Positions 1-7,226 of a stretch of DNA of 15,083 nucleotides are shown here, in pieces. Position 1 is the stretch's first letter. Each line of letters opens with the position of its first letter. The position numbers were made by a program, and so were the translations under genes. The stretch lies in the NCBI GenBank assembly GCA_964654535.1, contig CAZZIZ010000072.1, positions 1 through 15,083 on the forward strand, written 5' to 3'. The notes below the pieces were generated by a model that was given only the letters and a program-made list of their open reading frames with translations, did no database searches and was not told where the DNA came from. Source of the stretch: CAZZIZ01 sp964654535 (GTDB taxonomy: Bacteria > Bacteroidota > Bacteroidia > Chitinophagales > UBA2359).

Positions 1-194
1 CCGCGTGAGGGATAGAGGGGTTTGTTTGAGCTCCTGTTGCTGGCAAACGCCGAGCCCTCAGCACCCTAGTGCTGGAGGGGCGATGCGTGCAGCCAGTAGA
101 ACAGAGCGAGCCCCGAAAGCCCGACCCTTTGCTAGGTCGCATTGCTTTCCGCTTCGCGGAAGAAGCTTGCGAGATTGCAAGAAGGGGCACGCCC
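1..194 (-). repeat. Hairpin-rich intergenic repeat, copy A
   Basis: Read on the minus strand, this starts with the palindrome GGGCGTGCCC (194 to 185) and ends with CCTCTATCCCTCACGCG near position 2. Three blocks match copy B at 6780-7116: positions 95-126 (30 of 32 bases), 23-42 (20 of 20) and 2-21 (19 of 20). The stretches between the blocks do not match copy B but form their own stems: 166-170/177-181, 147-152/156-161, and 55-64/69-79 with one bulge. The reading frame stays open through it into the next gene, but the sequence looks non-coding. The layout resembles a repeat type I recall from other Bacteroidota genomes (from memory, not checked). The element may reach slightly beyond the window edge. 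Confidence 0.8.
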
Positions 195-298
195 ATACAA
201 TTCCGCTTAACAAAATCTCAAACAAAGCGCTGTGTAACACTTACGACGCGCAACATATTTTACTAATAGGACGACAAAAACTGCATTCCTACATAAAC

Positions 299-306
299 TA
301 TATTAG
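299..306 (+). promoter_or_regulatory. Possible -7 promoter box (TATATTAG)
   Basis: TATATTAG matches the Bacteroidota -7 element TAnnTTTG at all but one fixed position. It lies 16 nt before the ATG at 323. No clear -33 TTG is present, so the call rests on the box, its spacing and similar boxes before other genes in the window. Confidence 0.35.
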
Positions 307-322
307 CGCCAAAAATGATCCA

Positions 323-1180
323 ATGAAAAAGCTACTATTTCTAGTCCTATTTATCCTCGGTGGATTTACTGCGGAAGCTCAAGTGATAACGGCGGCACCT
401 AGTCCGAAATGCGAATTCAAACAAACGGTCGGACTCACTGATATTATGGTTGAATATTCTCGCCCCAGCGTGAGGGATCGTGTAATTTTTGGAAACGTGG
501 TTCCTTACGGACAATTGTGGCGGACGGGAGCCAATAGAAATACGGTGATTACTTTTTCTAACGACGTTAGGATTAATGGGAACAACTTAGAAAAGGGATC
601 TTATGCAATATTCGTTACTCCGAACGAAAAAAGCTGGGAGTTCAATTTTTACACTGACACGAACAACTGGGGAACGAATGGAATGCCGGATGTTTGGGAT
701 CCTTCAAAAGTGGCATTGACCACTACTTCACCGGTGAATGAAATCCCAATGTCTATAGAGAGTTTCACGATTGATGTTGGCAGCTTGAGAAGCGAATCGG
801 CCGCTATAAGTTTTATCTGGGATAAAGTCTGGGTTGATTTAACGCTGAGCCTTGAAACCAATGAAATGGTTGAAGCATCTATAAAGAAAACGATGGCAGG
901 ACCGAGCTGGATAGACAATTACAAAGCTGGTCGTTACTATCTAGAAAATACCGACGATACCGCTCTGGCCTTGGAATACCTACAACGTGCAGTGCAAGCT
1001 GAGGGAGCTGAAAAGTTCTGGGTCTTGCGTTTCCTAGGTTTAGCACAAGCAAAAAGCGGGATGATGAAGGAAGCAAAAGCAAATTTGGCTAAATCAACTG
1101 AATTGGCCTTAGTCGCTAAAAACAAGGCCTATCCGCGATTGAACGCTGAGACTTTGGCTGCTTGGAAAGAGATGAAATAG
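323..1180 (+). CDS. Secreted DUF2911 family protein with TPR-like tail
   Basis: 285-residue protein of the DUF2911 family, whose biochemical role is unknown. A signal peptide is visible: a basic start (MKK), a hydrophobic stretch at residues 4-14, and likely cleavage after the AEA at 17-19. Family motifs follow: YSRPSVRDRVIFG at 45-57 and PYGQLWRTGANRNT at 61-74, then a beta-rich domain to about residue 180. Residues about 197-265 (NYKAGRYYLENTDDTALALEYLQRA and beyond) look like one or two helical TPR-like repeats. The frame is open back to position 5, but that extension crosses repeat copy A. The ATG at 323 directly precedes the signal peptide and is therefore chosen. The protein is probably periplasmic or outer-membrane associated. 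It is followed by a 303-bp gap before ftsK, so it is probably its own transcription unit. Confidence 0.85.
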   Translation: MKKLLFLVLFILGGFTAEAQVITAAPSPKCEFKQTVGLTDIMVEYSRPSVRDRVIFGNVVPYGQLWRTGANRNTVITFSNDVRINGNNLEKGSYAIFVTPNEKSWEFNFYTDTNNWGTNGMPDVWDPSKVALTTTSPVNEIPMSIESFTIDVGSLRSESAAISFIWDKVWVDLTLSLETNEMVEASIKKTMAGPSWIDNYKAGRYYLENTDDTALALEYLQRAVQAEGAEKFWVLRFLGLAQAKSGMMKEAKANLAKSTELALVAKNKAYPRLNAETLAAWKEMK

Positions 1181-1483
1181 TAGTGTAAACTTGCAGTTAA
1201 CTTGTTGCTAGATTCAGCGATTCGCTTAAAACTGGAATCTAATCAAAAACACCTAAAGTCCAACTTCATACCAGCTTGGTAATAGCATTGGTTTCTAGCA
1301 GCTTATAGCTCAAAAGAGGCAAATTGCATTAAGTCATCGTTTAGTCCACCTGGCTCTTAAGCGTGTTATCTTCCCACATTTAGGTCCAAAAGTGTATACA
1401 AGTACCTCCATTCAAAGCTGCCAAGGGCTTGCATTTCGCCTATTTTTATTGGCACACCGATAAGCAAATCATAACCCCCAATT
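1181..1483. other. Gene-free interval with one nested hairpin
   Basis: I see no convincing gene here. TAGATTC (1209-1215) and GAATCTA (1235-1241) are perfect inverted arms, and AGCG/CGCT (1216-1219/1223-1226) forms a smaller stem inside them. No T-run follows, so this is at best a weak terminator for the DUF2911 gene. No clear TAnnTTTG box was found just upstream of ftsK. A minus-strand open frame across 1366-1554 is rejected as a shadow of the ftsK start. Confidence 0.4.
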
Positions 1484-4159
1484 ATGGCCAATCGCAAGAA
1501 AAAACCGACTACACGTCGGAAGAAAAAAACTGCTGCCCCAAGTTTTGAGTTCAACTTAAAAGACCCACGTATACCGAAGGTCTTTGGCTTGTTCTTGTTT
1601 GTAACAGGAATCTTCCTAATGCTGTCTTTTATCTCTTACATCTTCACTTGGCAAATAGACCAAAGTTTCGCCCGTGGATCGATGACTGAAATTTTCGCTA
1701 ACAACGATATCGTTGCGCAAAACTGGTTGGGGAAACTGGGGGCTAAGGTTTCACATTGGTTTTTCTTTCAGTTTATTGGGGTCACTTCATTTGTTATAGC
1801 GGGTTTGGTATTGCTTTTTGGTTTACGCCTGTGGATTCACAAACTCAACATTGACTACAACAAAGTCCTTGGATACTCATTTTTCAATATCATTCTGCTC
1901 TCGGTATTCTTTGGTTTTGTTTTTGGACACGAAGGCTTTCCTTGGGGAGGAAGTTTTGGAAACTCTATCAGCAATTATTTGATTTCATTTATGGGCTTCG
2001 TAGGTACAGGTATGACTCTGCTCTTCGGATTGTTTTCTATGCTCATTTGGTTAATGGATCCCAACTTCGACAATATCCTCAGCAAAACGCAATATTTTTT
2101 CCAAAACGCGGGAATGCTGCTTCCGAAAATCAACCTATCAACCGCAGGAACTACAAGCGCCGCAGGGCATAGTGCACAAATAGAAAACACTAGTAAAAAA
2201 AGAAAGAACAAACCTAAAGCGCAAGCTGCTGAAAAAGTAGAAGCCGAATCGGCTCCCGAAGAAATAGAAATCGGAGAAGTAGACACGGAGTATACTGTAA
2301 TAGAAGAAGTGGACTACACGCCTAAAAGCAAAAAGTCTAAGAAGAATAAAAAGAAAGACAAGAGTGAGCTCGAAATAGAAGTAAGCAAAGTCGATAACGC
2401 TGAGCCCAACCCGGCCATAGCGCCACCGAAAGCATTTGTAGGGGTCATCGAAGCGCCTGCGTTTAAAGAGATAGAAGAAGAAAAGGAAGCTCGTGATACA
2501 CCAGCTGCAATCTCAGGTGTAGTGACACCAACTCAAGTAGAAACCATAGAAGGTGAAGTACCAATAGAAGTAGTTGTTCCTGGTTCGGAACTAACCGAAG
2601 GAGATAACCAATTTCCTCTCTCCGAAGAAAGCGTAACGATTACCAGAGAAGATTACGATCCACGTTTAGATCTCGGCAATTTCAAAATGCCAACTTCGGA
2701 CCTACTGGAATATTACGGTCAAGACAAAACCGAAATTGATGTCGCCGAAATAGAAAAGAACAAAGACAAAATTGTTGAGACCCTAAGCAATTACAATATT
2801 GGGATTACCAAAATCTCTGCTAAAATTGGTCCGACCATTACACTTTACGAAATAGTACCTGCAAAAGGAATCCGTATATCCAAAATCAAAAACTTAGGCG
2901 ACGACATCGCATTAAGTTTGGCTGCCTTGGGTATCCGAATCATCGCACCTATCCCTGGAAAAGGAACCATAGGAATCGAAGTGCCCAACAAGAAAAAAGA
3001 AATAGTCTCGCTCCGAAGCCTAATCGAATCAAATCGCTTTTCGGACAATAAGTTTGAACTACCTATTGCCATCGGAACCAGCATTAGTCGCGGTATTCAT
3101 ATTGCAGATCTGGCAAAAATGCCACACCTGCTAATGGCCGGGGCTACTGGACAAGGTAAATCAGTAGGACTCAACGACATTATCATTTCATTGCTTTATG
3201 CGAAGCATCCAAGTGAAATGAAGTTCGTGCTAATCGATCCAAAGAAAGTGGAGCTCTCCATTTACGAAAGACTAGAAAAACACTACCTCGCTACCCTACC
3301 CGGTTCTGATGAATGCATCCTAACAGAAACCAAAAAGGTAGTGCATACGCTAAACTCACTCTGCATAGAAATGGACGAGCGATACAACTTGCTCAAGATG
3401 GCTAAAGTGCGGAACGTAAAGCAATACAATAACAAATTCATCAAGCGTCGCTTGAATCCTGAAAAAGGACACCGTTACTTGCCTTACATCGTTTTAGTTA
3501 TTGATGAGTTCGCAGATTTAATTATGACCGCGGGTAAAGAAATTGAAACACCACTTACCAGATTGGCGCAACTCTCTCGTGCCATAGGCATTCACTTAAT
3601 CATAGCAACGCAACGTCCGACTACCAATATCATTACTGGAACCATCAAAGCAAACTTCCCTGCACGTATAGCGTATAAAGTGTCTTCGATTACCGATAGT
3701 AAGACTATCCTAGATTACAAAGGCGCCGATCAACTAATCGGCATGGGAGATATGCTGCTTTTCCAAAACAGCGACATCATCAGAATGCAATGCGCATTTG
3801 TCGATACTCCGGAAGTAGATCGCGTTATCGAGAGTATTGCCGAACAAAAAGGCTACTCCGAGCCATTTATGCTCCCCGAGTATGTCGATGAGCGCGATGG
3901 TGGTGGAGCTCTAGGCGAAGGGGAACGCGACGAATACTTCGAAGAAGCTGCTATGCTGGTTACTCGCGCGCAAAAAGGATCAACCAGTTTAATCCAGCGT
4001 AAGCTCAGCTTGGGTTATAACCGTGCGGGTCGTATTATGGATCAGCTGGAAGATAGCGGCATAGTAGGCCCCGCCAGAGGAAGTAAACCTAGAGAGGTAA
4101 TGTTCCCTGATGAATACGCCCTAAAGCAGTTCTTGAATCCAGCACCCGAAGAGGAATAA
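1484..4159 (+). CDS. ftsK: DNA translocase FtsK
   Basis: 891-residue FtsK/SpoIIIE-family ATPase. It pumps DNA at the division septum and promotes chromosome dimer resolution. After a basic N-terminus (RKKK, RRKKK) come four membrane segments at about residues 33-56, 94-114, 128-148 and 166-191. A low-complexity linker (about 192-395) rich in Lys and Glu follows. The motor domain has Walker A GATGQGKS at 553-560, Walker B VLVIDEFADL at 670-679, and the conserved ATQRP at 708-712. The C-terminal winged-helix gamma domain (about 817-885, with QRKLSLGYNRAGRIMDQLE) would read KOPS-type DNA signals. Four N-terminal membrane segments and the full motor indicate an intact gene. The ATG at 1484 sits directly before the basic N-terminus. 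lolA follows after 45 nt. Confidence 0.97.
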   Translation: MANRKKKPTTRRKKKTAAPSFEFNLKDPRIPKVFGLFLFVTGIFLMLSFISYIFTWQIDQSFARGSMTEIFANNDIVAQNWLGKLGAKVSHWFFFQFIGVTSFVIAGLVLLFGLRLWIHKLNIDYNKVLGYSFFNIILLSVFFGFVFGHEGFPWGGSFGNSISNYLISFMGFVGTGMTLLFGLFSMLIWLMDPNFDNILSKTQYFFQNAGMLLPKINLSTAGTTSAAGHSAQIENTSKKRKNKPKAQAAEKVEAESAPEEIEIGEVDTEYTVIEEVDYTPKSKKSKKNKKKDKSELEIEVSKVDNAEPNPAIAPPKAFVGVIEAPAFKEIEEEKEARDTPAAISGVVTPTQVETIEGEVPIEVVVPGSELTEGDNQFPLSEESVTITREDYDPRLDLGNFKMPTSDLLEYYGQDKTEIDVAEIEKNKDKIVETLSNYNIGITKISAKIGPTITLYEIVPAKGIRISKIKNLGDDIALSLAALGIRIIAPIPGKGTIGIEVPNKKKEIVSLRSLIESNRFSDNKFELPIAIGTSISRGIHIADLAKMPHLLMAGATGQGKSVGLNDIIISLLYAKHPSEMKFVLIDPKKVELSIYERLEKHYLATLPGSDECILTETKKVVHTLNSLCIEMDERYNLLKMAKVRNVKQYNNKFIKRRLNPEKGHRYLPYIVLVIDEFADLIMTAGKEIETPLTRLAQLSRAIGIHLIIATQRPTTNIITGTIKANFPARIAYKVSSITDSKTILDYKGADQLIGMGDMLLFQNSDIIRMQCAFVDTPEVDRVIESIAEQKGYSEPFMLPEYVDERDGGGALGEGERDEYFEEAAMLVTRAQKGSTSLIQRKLSLGYNRAGRIMDQLEDSGIVGPARGSKPREVMFPDEYALKQFLNPAPEEE

Positions 4160-4169
4160 ACCTTTGTGG

Positions 4170-4177
4170 TACATTTG
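4170..4177 (+). promoter_or_regulatory. Probable -7 promoter box of lolA (TACATTTG)
   Basis: TACATTTG is an exact match to TAnnTTTG. It lies in the 45-nt gap after the ftsK stop and 27 nt before the lolA ATG. This suggests lolA can be transcribed separately from ftsK. No TTG was found at the usual -33 distance. Confidence 0.45.
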
Positions 4178-4204
4178 GAGTCTAAATACCGCTAAAACAT
4201 CACT

Positions 4205-4852
4205 ATGCGTATAATTCTTCTTTTTTGCCTCTTTTTTTTCTCCAGTGCTATTCAAGCGCAAGTAAATGATCCCGTTGCTAAGAGCATATTAGATGCCGTA
4301 AGCAAGAAATACAATCCGATAAAGAGCTATACCACCGACTTCATCCTGCACGTCGAAAACCAGGATGCTGGTATAAAAGAATCTCAAGCGGGTCGTGTAT
4401 GGGTAAAAGGAGATAAGTACAGACTTCAGAGCGAAGAGATAGAGCGTATGACCGACGGCTCTACCATTTGGACACACTTTGTTGAGGACGAAGAAGTGCA
4501 TGTGTCAGAACCAGATCCTGAAGACGAGGAGCTAACTCCCGCGCGCATCTTCGACATTTATAAAACGGGTTTTATTTTTCAATACGTGGGTGAAGTGGAA
4601 AAAGACGGGCGTCTCTGTAATGTGGTTGACCTCACCCCCACCGATAAAGAAAAGTCTTACTACCGCATCCGTCTCATGATAGACAAAAACAATAGCAGCA
4701 TTTACGAAGCACAGGCCTCAAGTAAGAATGGCACCAAGTTCACTTACGAGATATCCAACTTTGATTCGAAAAGCCCTGCCAAAAGCGACGCCTACTTCGT
4801 TTTTAATCGCGAAGACTACGATGGTGATTTGGATATAATCGATTTGAGATAA
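4205..4852 (+). CDS. lolA: LolA-family outer membrane lipoprotein carrier
   Basis: 215-residue protein of the LolA family. Such periplasmic chaperones carry lipoproteins from the inner to the outer membrane. It has a signal peptide with a hydrophobic run at residues 3-13 and an AIQA site at 15-18. The mature protein begins with a helix (VAKSILDAVSKKY), then SYTTDF at 41-46 and the alternating beta strands expected of the half-barrel fold (AGRVWVKGDKYRL, TIWTHF, CNVVDLTP, IRLMIDKNNSSIYEAQ). The length is usual for the family. It lies directly downstream of ftsK, an arrangement I recall from other Bacteroidota. LolA-like folds are poorly conserved in sequence, so the exact lipoprotein role is inferred from family and context. 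Confidence 0.85.
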   Translation: MRIILLFCLFFFSSAIQAQVNDPVAKSILDAVSKKYNPIKSYTTDFILHVENQDAGIKESQAGRVWVKGDKYRLQSEEIERMTDGSTIWTHFVEDEEVHVSEPDPEDEELTPARIFDIYKTGFIFQYVGEVEKDGRLCNVVDLTPTDKEKSYYRIRLMIDKNNSSIYEAQASSKNGTKFTYEISNFDSKSPAKSDAYFVFNREDYDGDLDIIDLR

Positions 4853-4860
4853 GCCAATAC

Positions 4861-4906
4861 CACCAGGACTAATACGCACAAGTCCTTCATTTGGTGCTTA
4901 ATTTTT
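4861..4906 (+). terminator. Possible terminator after lolA
   Basis: AGGACT (4865-4870) pairs with AGTCCT (4881-4886). An outer CACC (4861-4864) can pair with GGTG (4893-4896), leaving an internal loop. A run of five T follows at 4902-4906. It starts 8 nt after the lolA stop. The stem is short and interrupted, so the call is tentative. Confidence 0.35.
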
Positions 4907-5053
4907 CATCCAGCAAAATCAAGTATGATCTGGCAGCGTCCCCCTCGGAACAACAGTATAGCCGATGGGACTTTGGCTTCTATTCCGGCAATTGTTGATT
5001 CTTAGACAGTAATATCTCTACGAACAAAGCCCCTTATTTCCTGATTTACATGC

Positions 5054-5061
5054 TATCTTCG
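5054..5061 (+). promoter_or_regulatory. Probable -7 promoter box of lpdA (TATCTTCG)
   Basis: TATCTTCG differs from TAnnTTTG at one position. It is 22 nt before the lpdA ATG, and the short leader is A-rich (seven A in a row). No Shine-Dalgarno site is seen and no -33 TTG was found. Confidence 0.4.
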
Positions 5062-5083
5062 CGGCATAAAAAAAGCAGCAATT

Positions 5084-6472
5084 ATGTCTTACGATCTTAT
5101 AGTAGTTGGAACCGGTCCTGGAGGCTACGTAGCCGCAATTCGCGCGTCGCAATTAGGGATGAAAGTAGCGGTTATTGAAAAGGAAAGCCTAGGTGGAATT
5201 TGCCTCAATTGGGGATGTATTCCTACCAAAGCCCTATTAAAAAGTGCAAGTGTTTACGAATACCTCAATCACGCAGGAGACTTCGGCTTCACCGTAGGAA
5301 AACCAAAAATAGATTTCAAGAAGATTGTAAAGCGCAGTAGAGATACTGCAGATAAAATGAGCAAGGGAGTCACTTTTCTCATGAAGAAAAATAAAATCGA
5401 CGTTATCGAAGGCTATGGTCGCTTAGTAAGCGGAACAAAAGTCGAAGTAACCGATAGCAAGAAAAAGAAAACCGAAGTTGTAGCAAAGAATATCATTATT
5501 GCTACCGGTGGACGCTCACGCGAATTACCAAGTTTAAAACAAGACGGCAAAAAGATAATAGGTTACCGACAAGCAATGGTTTTAGGCAAACAGCCAAAGT
5601 CAATGCTTGTAGTTGGAGCTGGCGCCATCGGAATGGAGTTCGCATACTTTTACCATACCCTCGGAACCAAAGTAACTGTAGTAGAATATGCAGATCGCAT
5701 ATTACCAGTTGAAGACAAAGACGTTTCCAGAGAACTCACAAAGGTTTACAAGAAGTCAGGAATGACAATTATGACCAACTCATTGGTTGAGAAAGTAGAT
5801 ACCAAAGGCAAAGCTTGCAAAGCCACTATCAAAACCAAAACGGGAACAGAAACCGTTTCTGCCGAAATCGTTTTATCTGCTGTTGGCGTTACGCCAAACA
5901 CAGAAGACATAGGACTAGAATCTTTAGGCATAAAAACTGAAAAGGGAAAAATAATGGTAAATGAATTTTACCAAACCAATGTCCCAAGTGTATATGCCAT
6001 TGGAGATGTAACACCCGGTCAAGCTCTTGCGCATGTAGCGTCAGCGGAAGGAATTATCTGCGTAGAAAAATTAGCTGGACACAGTCCTGAACCAATTGAC
6101 TACAACAACATACCTGGATGCACTTACTGTGTACCTGAAGTAGCGAGCGTTGGATATACCGAAGAGAAAGCCAAAGAAGCTGGATACAATATTAAAGTTG
6201 GAAAGTTTCCTTTCTCGGCGAGCGGTAAAGCATCTGCATCCGGTCATACAGCTGGATTCGTGAAAGTTATTTTCGACGCGAAGTACGGAGAGTTCTTGGG
6301 CGCGCATATGATAGGATCGAACGTAACAGAAATGATTGCAGAAGTAGTAGCCGCAAGAAAGTTGGAAACAACGGGGCACGAAATCATTAAGACAGTTCAC
6401 CCCCACCCGACTATGTCAGAGGCAGTAATGGAAGCCGCTGCAGCGGCCTACGACGAGGTCATTCACTTATAA
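5084..6472 (+). CDS. lpdA: Dihydrolipoyl dehydrogenase (E3)
   Basis: 462-residue flavoprotein disulfide reductase. It reoxidises the dihydrolipoyl groups of 2-oxoacid dehydrogenase complexes (pyruvate, 2-oxoglutarate, branched-chain) or of the glycine cleavage system, passing electrons through FAD to NAD+. Visible elements are the FAD-binding GTGPGG at 9-14, the redox disulfide C40/C45 in GGICLNWGCIPTK, the NAD-binding GAGAIG at 178-183 with E201 at the end of the second strand (favouring NAD over NADP), a second FAD motif YAIGDV near 305-310, and the C-terminal catalytic pair H441 and E446 in HPTMSE. The length is standard and all key residues are present. It stands alone, without E1 or E2 genes nearby, so which complex it serves cannot be told. 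Confidence 0.96.
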   Translation: MSYDLIVVGTGPGGYVAAIRASQLGMKVAVIEKESLGGICLNWGCIPTKALLKSASVYEYLNHAGDFGFTVGKPKIDFKKIVKRSRDTADKMSKGVTFLMKKNKIDVIEGYGRLVSGTKVEVTDSKKKKTEVVAKNIIIATGGRSRELPSLKQDGKKIIGYRQAMVLGKQPKSMLVVGAGAIGMEFAYFYHTLGTKVTVVEYADRILPVEDKDVSRELTKVYKKSGMTIMTNSLVEKVDTKGKACKATIKTKTGTETVSAEIVLSAVGVTPNTEDIGLESLGIKTEKGKIMVNEFYQTNVPSVYAIGDVTPGQALAHVASAEGIICVEKLAGHSPEPIDYNNIPGCTYCVPEVASVGYTEEKAKEAGYNIKVGKFPFSASGKASASGHTAGFVKVIFDAKYGEFLGAHMIGSNVTEMIAEVVAARKLETTGHEIIKTVHPHPTMSEAVMEAAAAAYDEVIHL

Positions 6473-6779
6473 AAGGAATTGGGGTTTGGGCCTTGCTTAA
6501 GCTTGAATGAAATCCTCCATAATTTTGAGATGATTCATAATCATTTGTTATAAGGTTAAGCGTACACCTTTTAGAACGCGAAAGTATCCTTTTCGTTGCC
6601 TAAGCGACTGCAGGATTGTCGTGTAGACGGCTAATCCTCTTGATTAAAATTGCAATCTGCTGATTACGTACACATTAGCTTTTTGATATTCAGAAAGATT
6701 TAACATCTAACAATTGCTTAATTTTCTGTTATTGCAATTCATTGTCATGAACTCATGACATAAGTACAAATTTGGGTTT
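6473..6779. other. Gene-free interval downstream of lpdA
   Basis: No coding sequence recognised. A small hairpin, ATGATT (6530-6535) with AATCAT (6539-6544), lies 58 nt after the lpdA stop but has no T-run. Near the end is the 18-bp palindrome listed separately. The sequence becomes AT-rich towards 6640-6770 and then runs directly into repeat copy B. Confidence 0.5.
6743..6760. repeat. 18-bp palindrome TGTCATGA-AC-TCATGACA
   Basis: Perfect inverted repeat with 8-bp arms and a 2-bp spacer, 19 bp before the GGGCGTGCCC start of repeat copy B. The form fits a dimeric regulator site or a short hairpin. It is about 270 nt from the lpdA stop and no gene starts next to it, so an operator role is not evident. 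No similar sequence precedes copy A's start (195 onward). Confidence 0.6.
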
Positions 6780-7116
6780 GGGCGTGCCCTAGCCGCAGCT
6801 GCCATCTGCCCTGCGGGCAAAGCAACTTCGTCTAGGTCAGGCTTTCGGGGCTCGCTCTGTTCTGCTGAGAACAAAGTTCGTTTCTACCGCAAGCGGTAAA
6901 CTCACGTCTTGTTCACAGCAACAGGAGCTCAAACAGACCAGCAGAGTAATTTAGTCGTGCGGATAATTCGGCAGCAAAAATTTCAGAGCTCAAGGCAAAA
7001 AGCGCAGAAATAGCCTTAGCTATGGCGAGCATTTTTAACGCAGAAATATGGAATTTTTGCTTGAAGAGTCCGTGCTAATGATGGCTCTGCTGGTCTACCC
7101 CTCTATCCTTCACGCG
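6780..7116 (+). repeat. Hairpin-rich intergenic repeat, copy B
   Basis: This starts with GGGCGTGCCC (6780-6789) and ends with CCTCTATCCTTCACGCG (7100-7116). It shares three blocks with copy A in inverse orientation: 6835-6866, 6916-6935 and 7097-7116. The segments between the first two block boundaries differ from copy A but again form stems: GCCC/GGGC (6808-6811/6815-6818), GAAC/GTTC (6869-6872/6876-6879) and TACCGC/GCGGTA (6885-6890/6893-6898). Between the second and third blocks it carries an extra 161-bp hairpin sequence (see 6935-7096). No open reading frame of note. Confidence 0.8.
6935..7096. mobile_element. Hairpin insert with 12-bp terminal inverted repeats, MITE-like
   Basis: AGACCAGCAGAG (6935-6946) and CTCTGCTGGTCT (7085-7096) are perfect 12-bp inverted ends. 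Nested inside are AGCAAAAATTT (6973-6983) against GAATTTTTGCT (7051-7061, one mismatch), an A-run/T-run pair near 6997-7001 and 7032-7036, and the apex stem ATAGC/GCTAT (7010-7014/7019-7023). The apex loop centres on about 7016.5, the centre of the whole segment, so it is one long imperfect hairpin. Copy A has only one extra A at this place and is effectively the empty site. No clear target-site duplication and no coding capacity. It could be a non-autonomous transposable element or an optional hairpin module of the repeat family. Confidence 0.6.
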
Positions 7117-7209
7117 CATTGGTCAGGCGAAAAAATGTTCAAACGAGGACACTCCCCTAAGCCTCTTAAAATGGGAACGAGATTTAGGTTTGCGCTAGGT
7201 TTTAATGCA

Positions 7210-7222
7210 AGTCGCTGCGACT
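7210..7222 (-). terminator. Small hairpin after the IPTL-CTERM-like gene
   Basis: AGTCG/CGACT arms with a 3-nt loop lie 4 nt after the stop codon of the minus-strand gene. The stem is only 5 bp and no proper T-run follows. It is a weak terminator candidate. Confidence 0.25.
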
Positions 7223-7226
7223 AAAA

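Noticed and set aside
5..322. In-frame 106-codon N-terminal extension of the DUF2911 gene
   Set aside because: It runs through repeat copy A, has no family similarity, and would bury the signal peptide that begins at the ATG at 323.
462..482. GCGTGAGGGAT inside the DUF2911 gene resembling the end of the repeat
   Set aside because: It encodes the conserved RPSVRDR motif and none of the other repeat blocks are near it; chance match.
1..7116. CRISPR array or attC integron cassettes as explanation for the repeats
   Set aside because: There are only two copies 6.6 kb apart with no regular short repeat-spacer units, and no integrase or cas gene is present.
6780..7116. rRNA, tRNA or tmRNA gene in the repeat
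   Set aside because: No cloverleaf, CCA end or recognisable conserved RNA core was seen; the stems are separate small hairpins.
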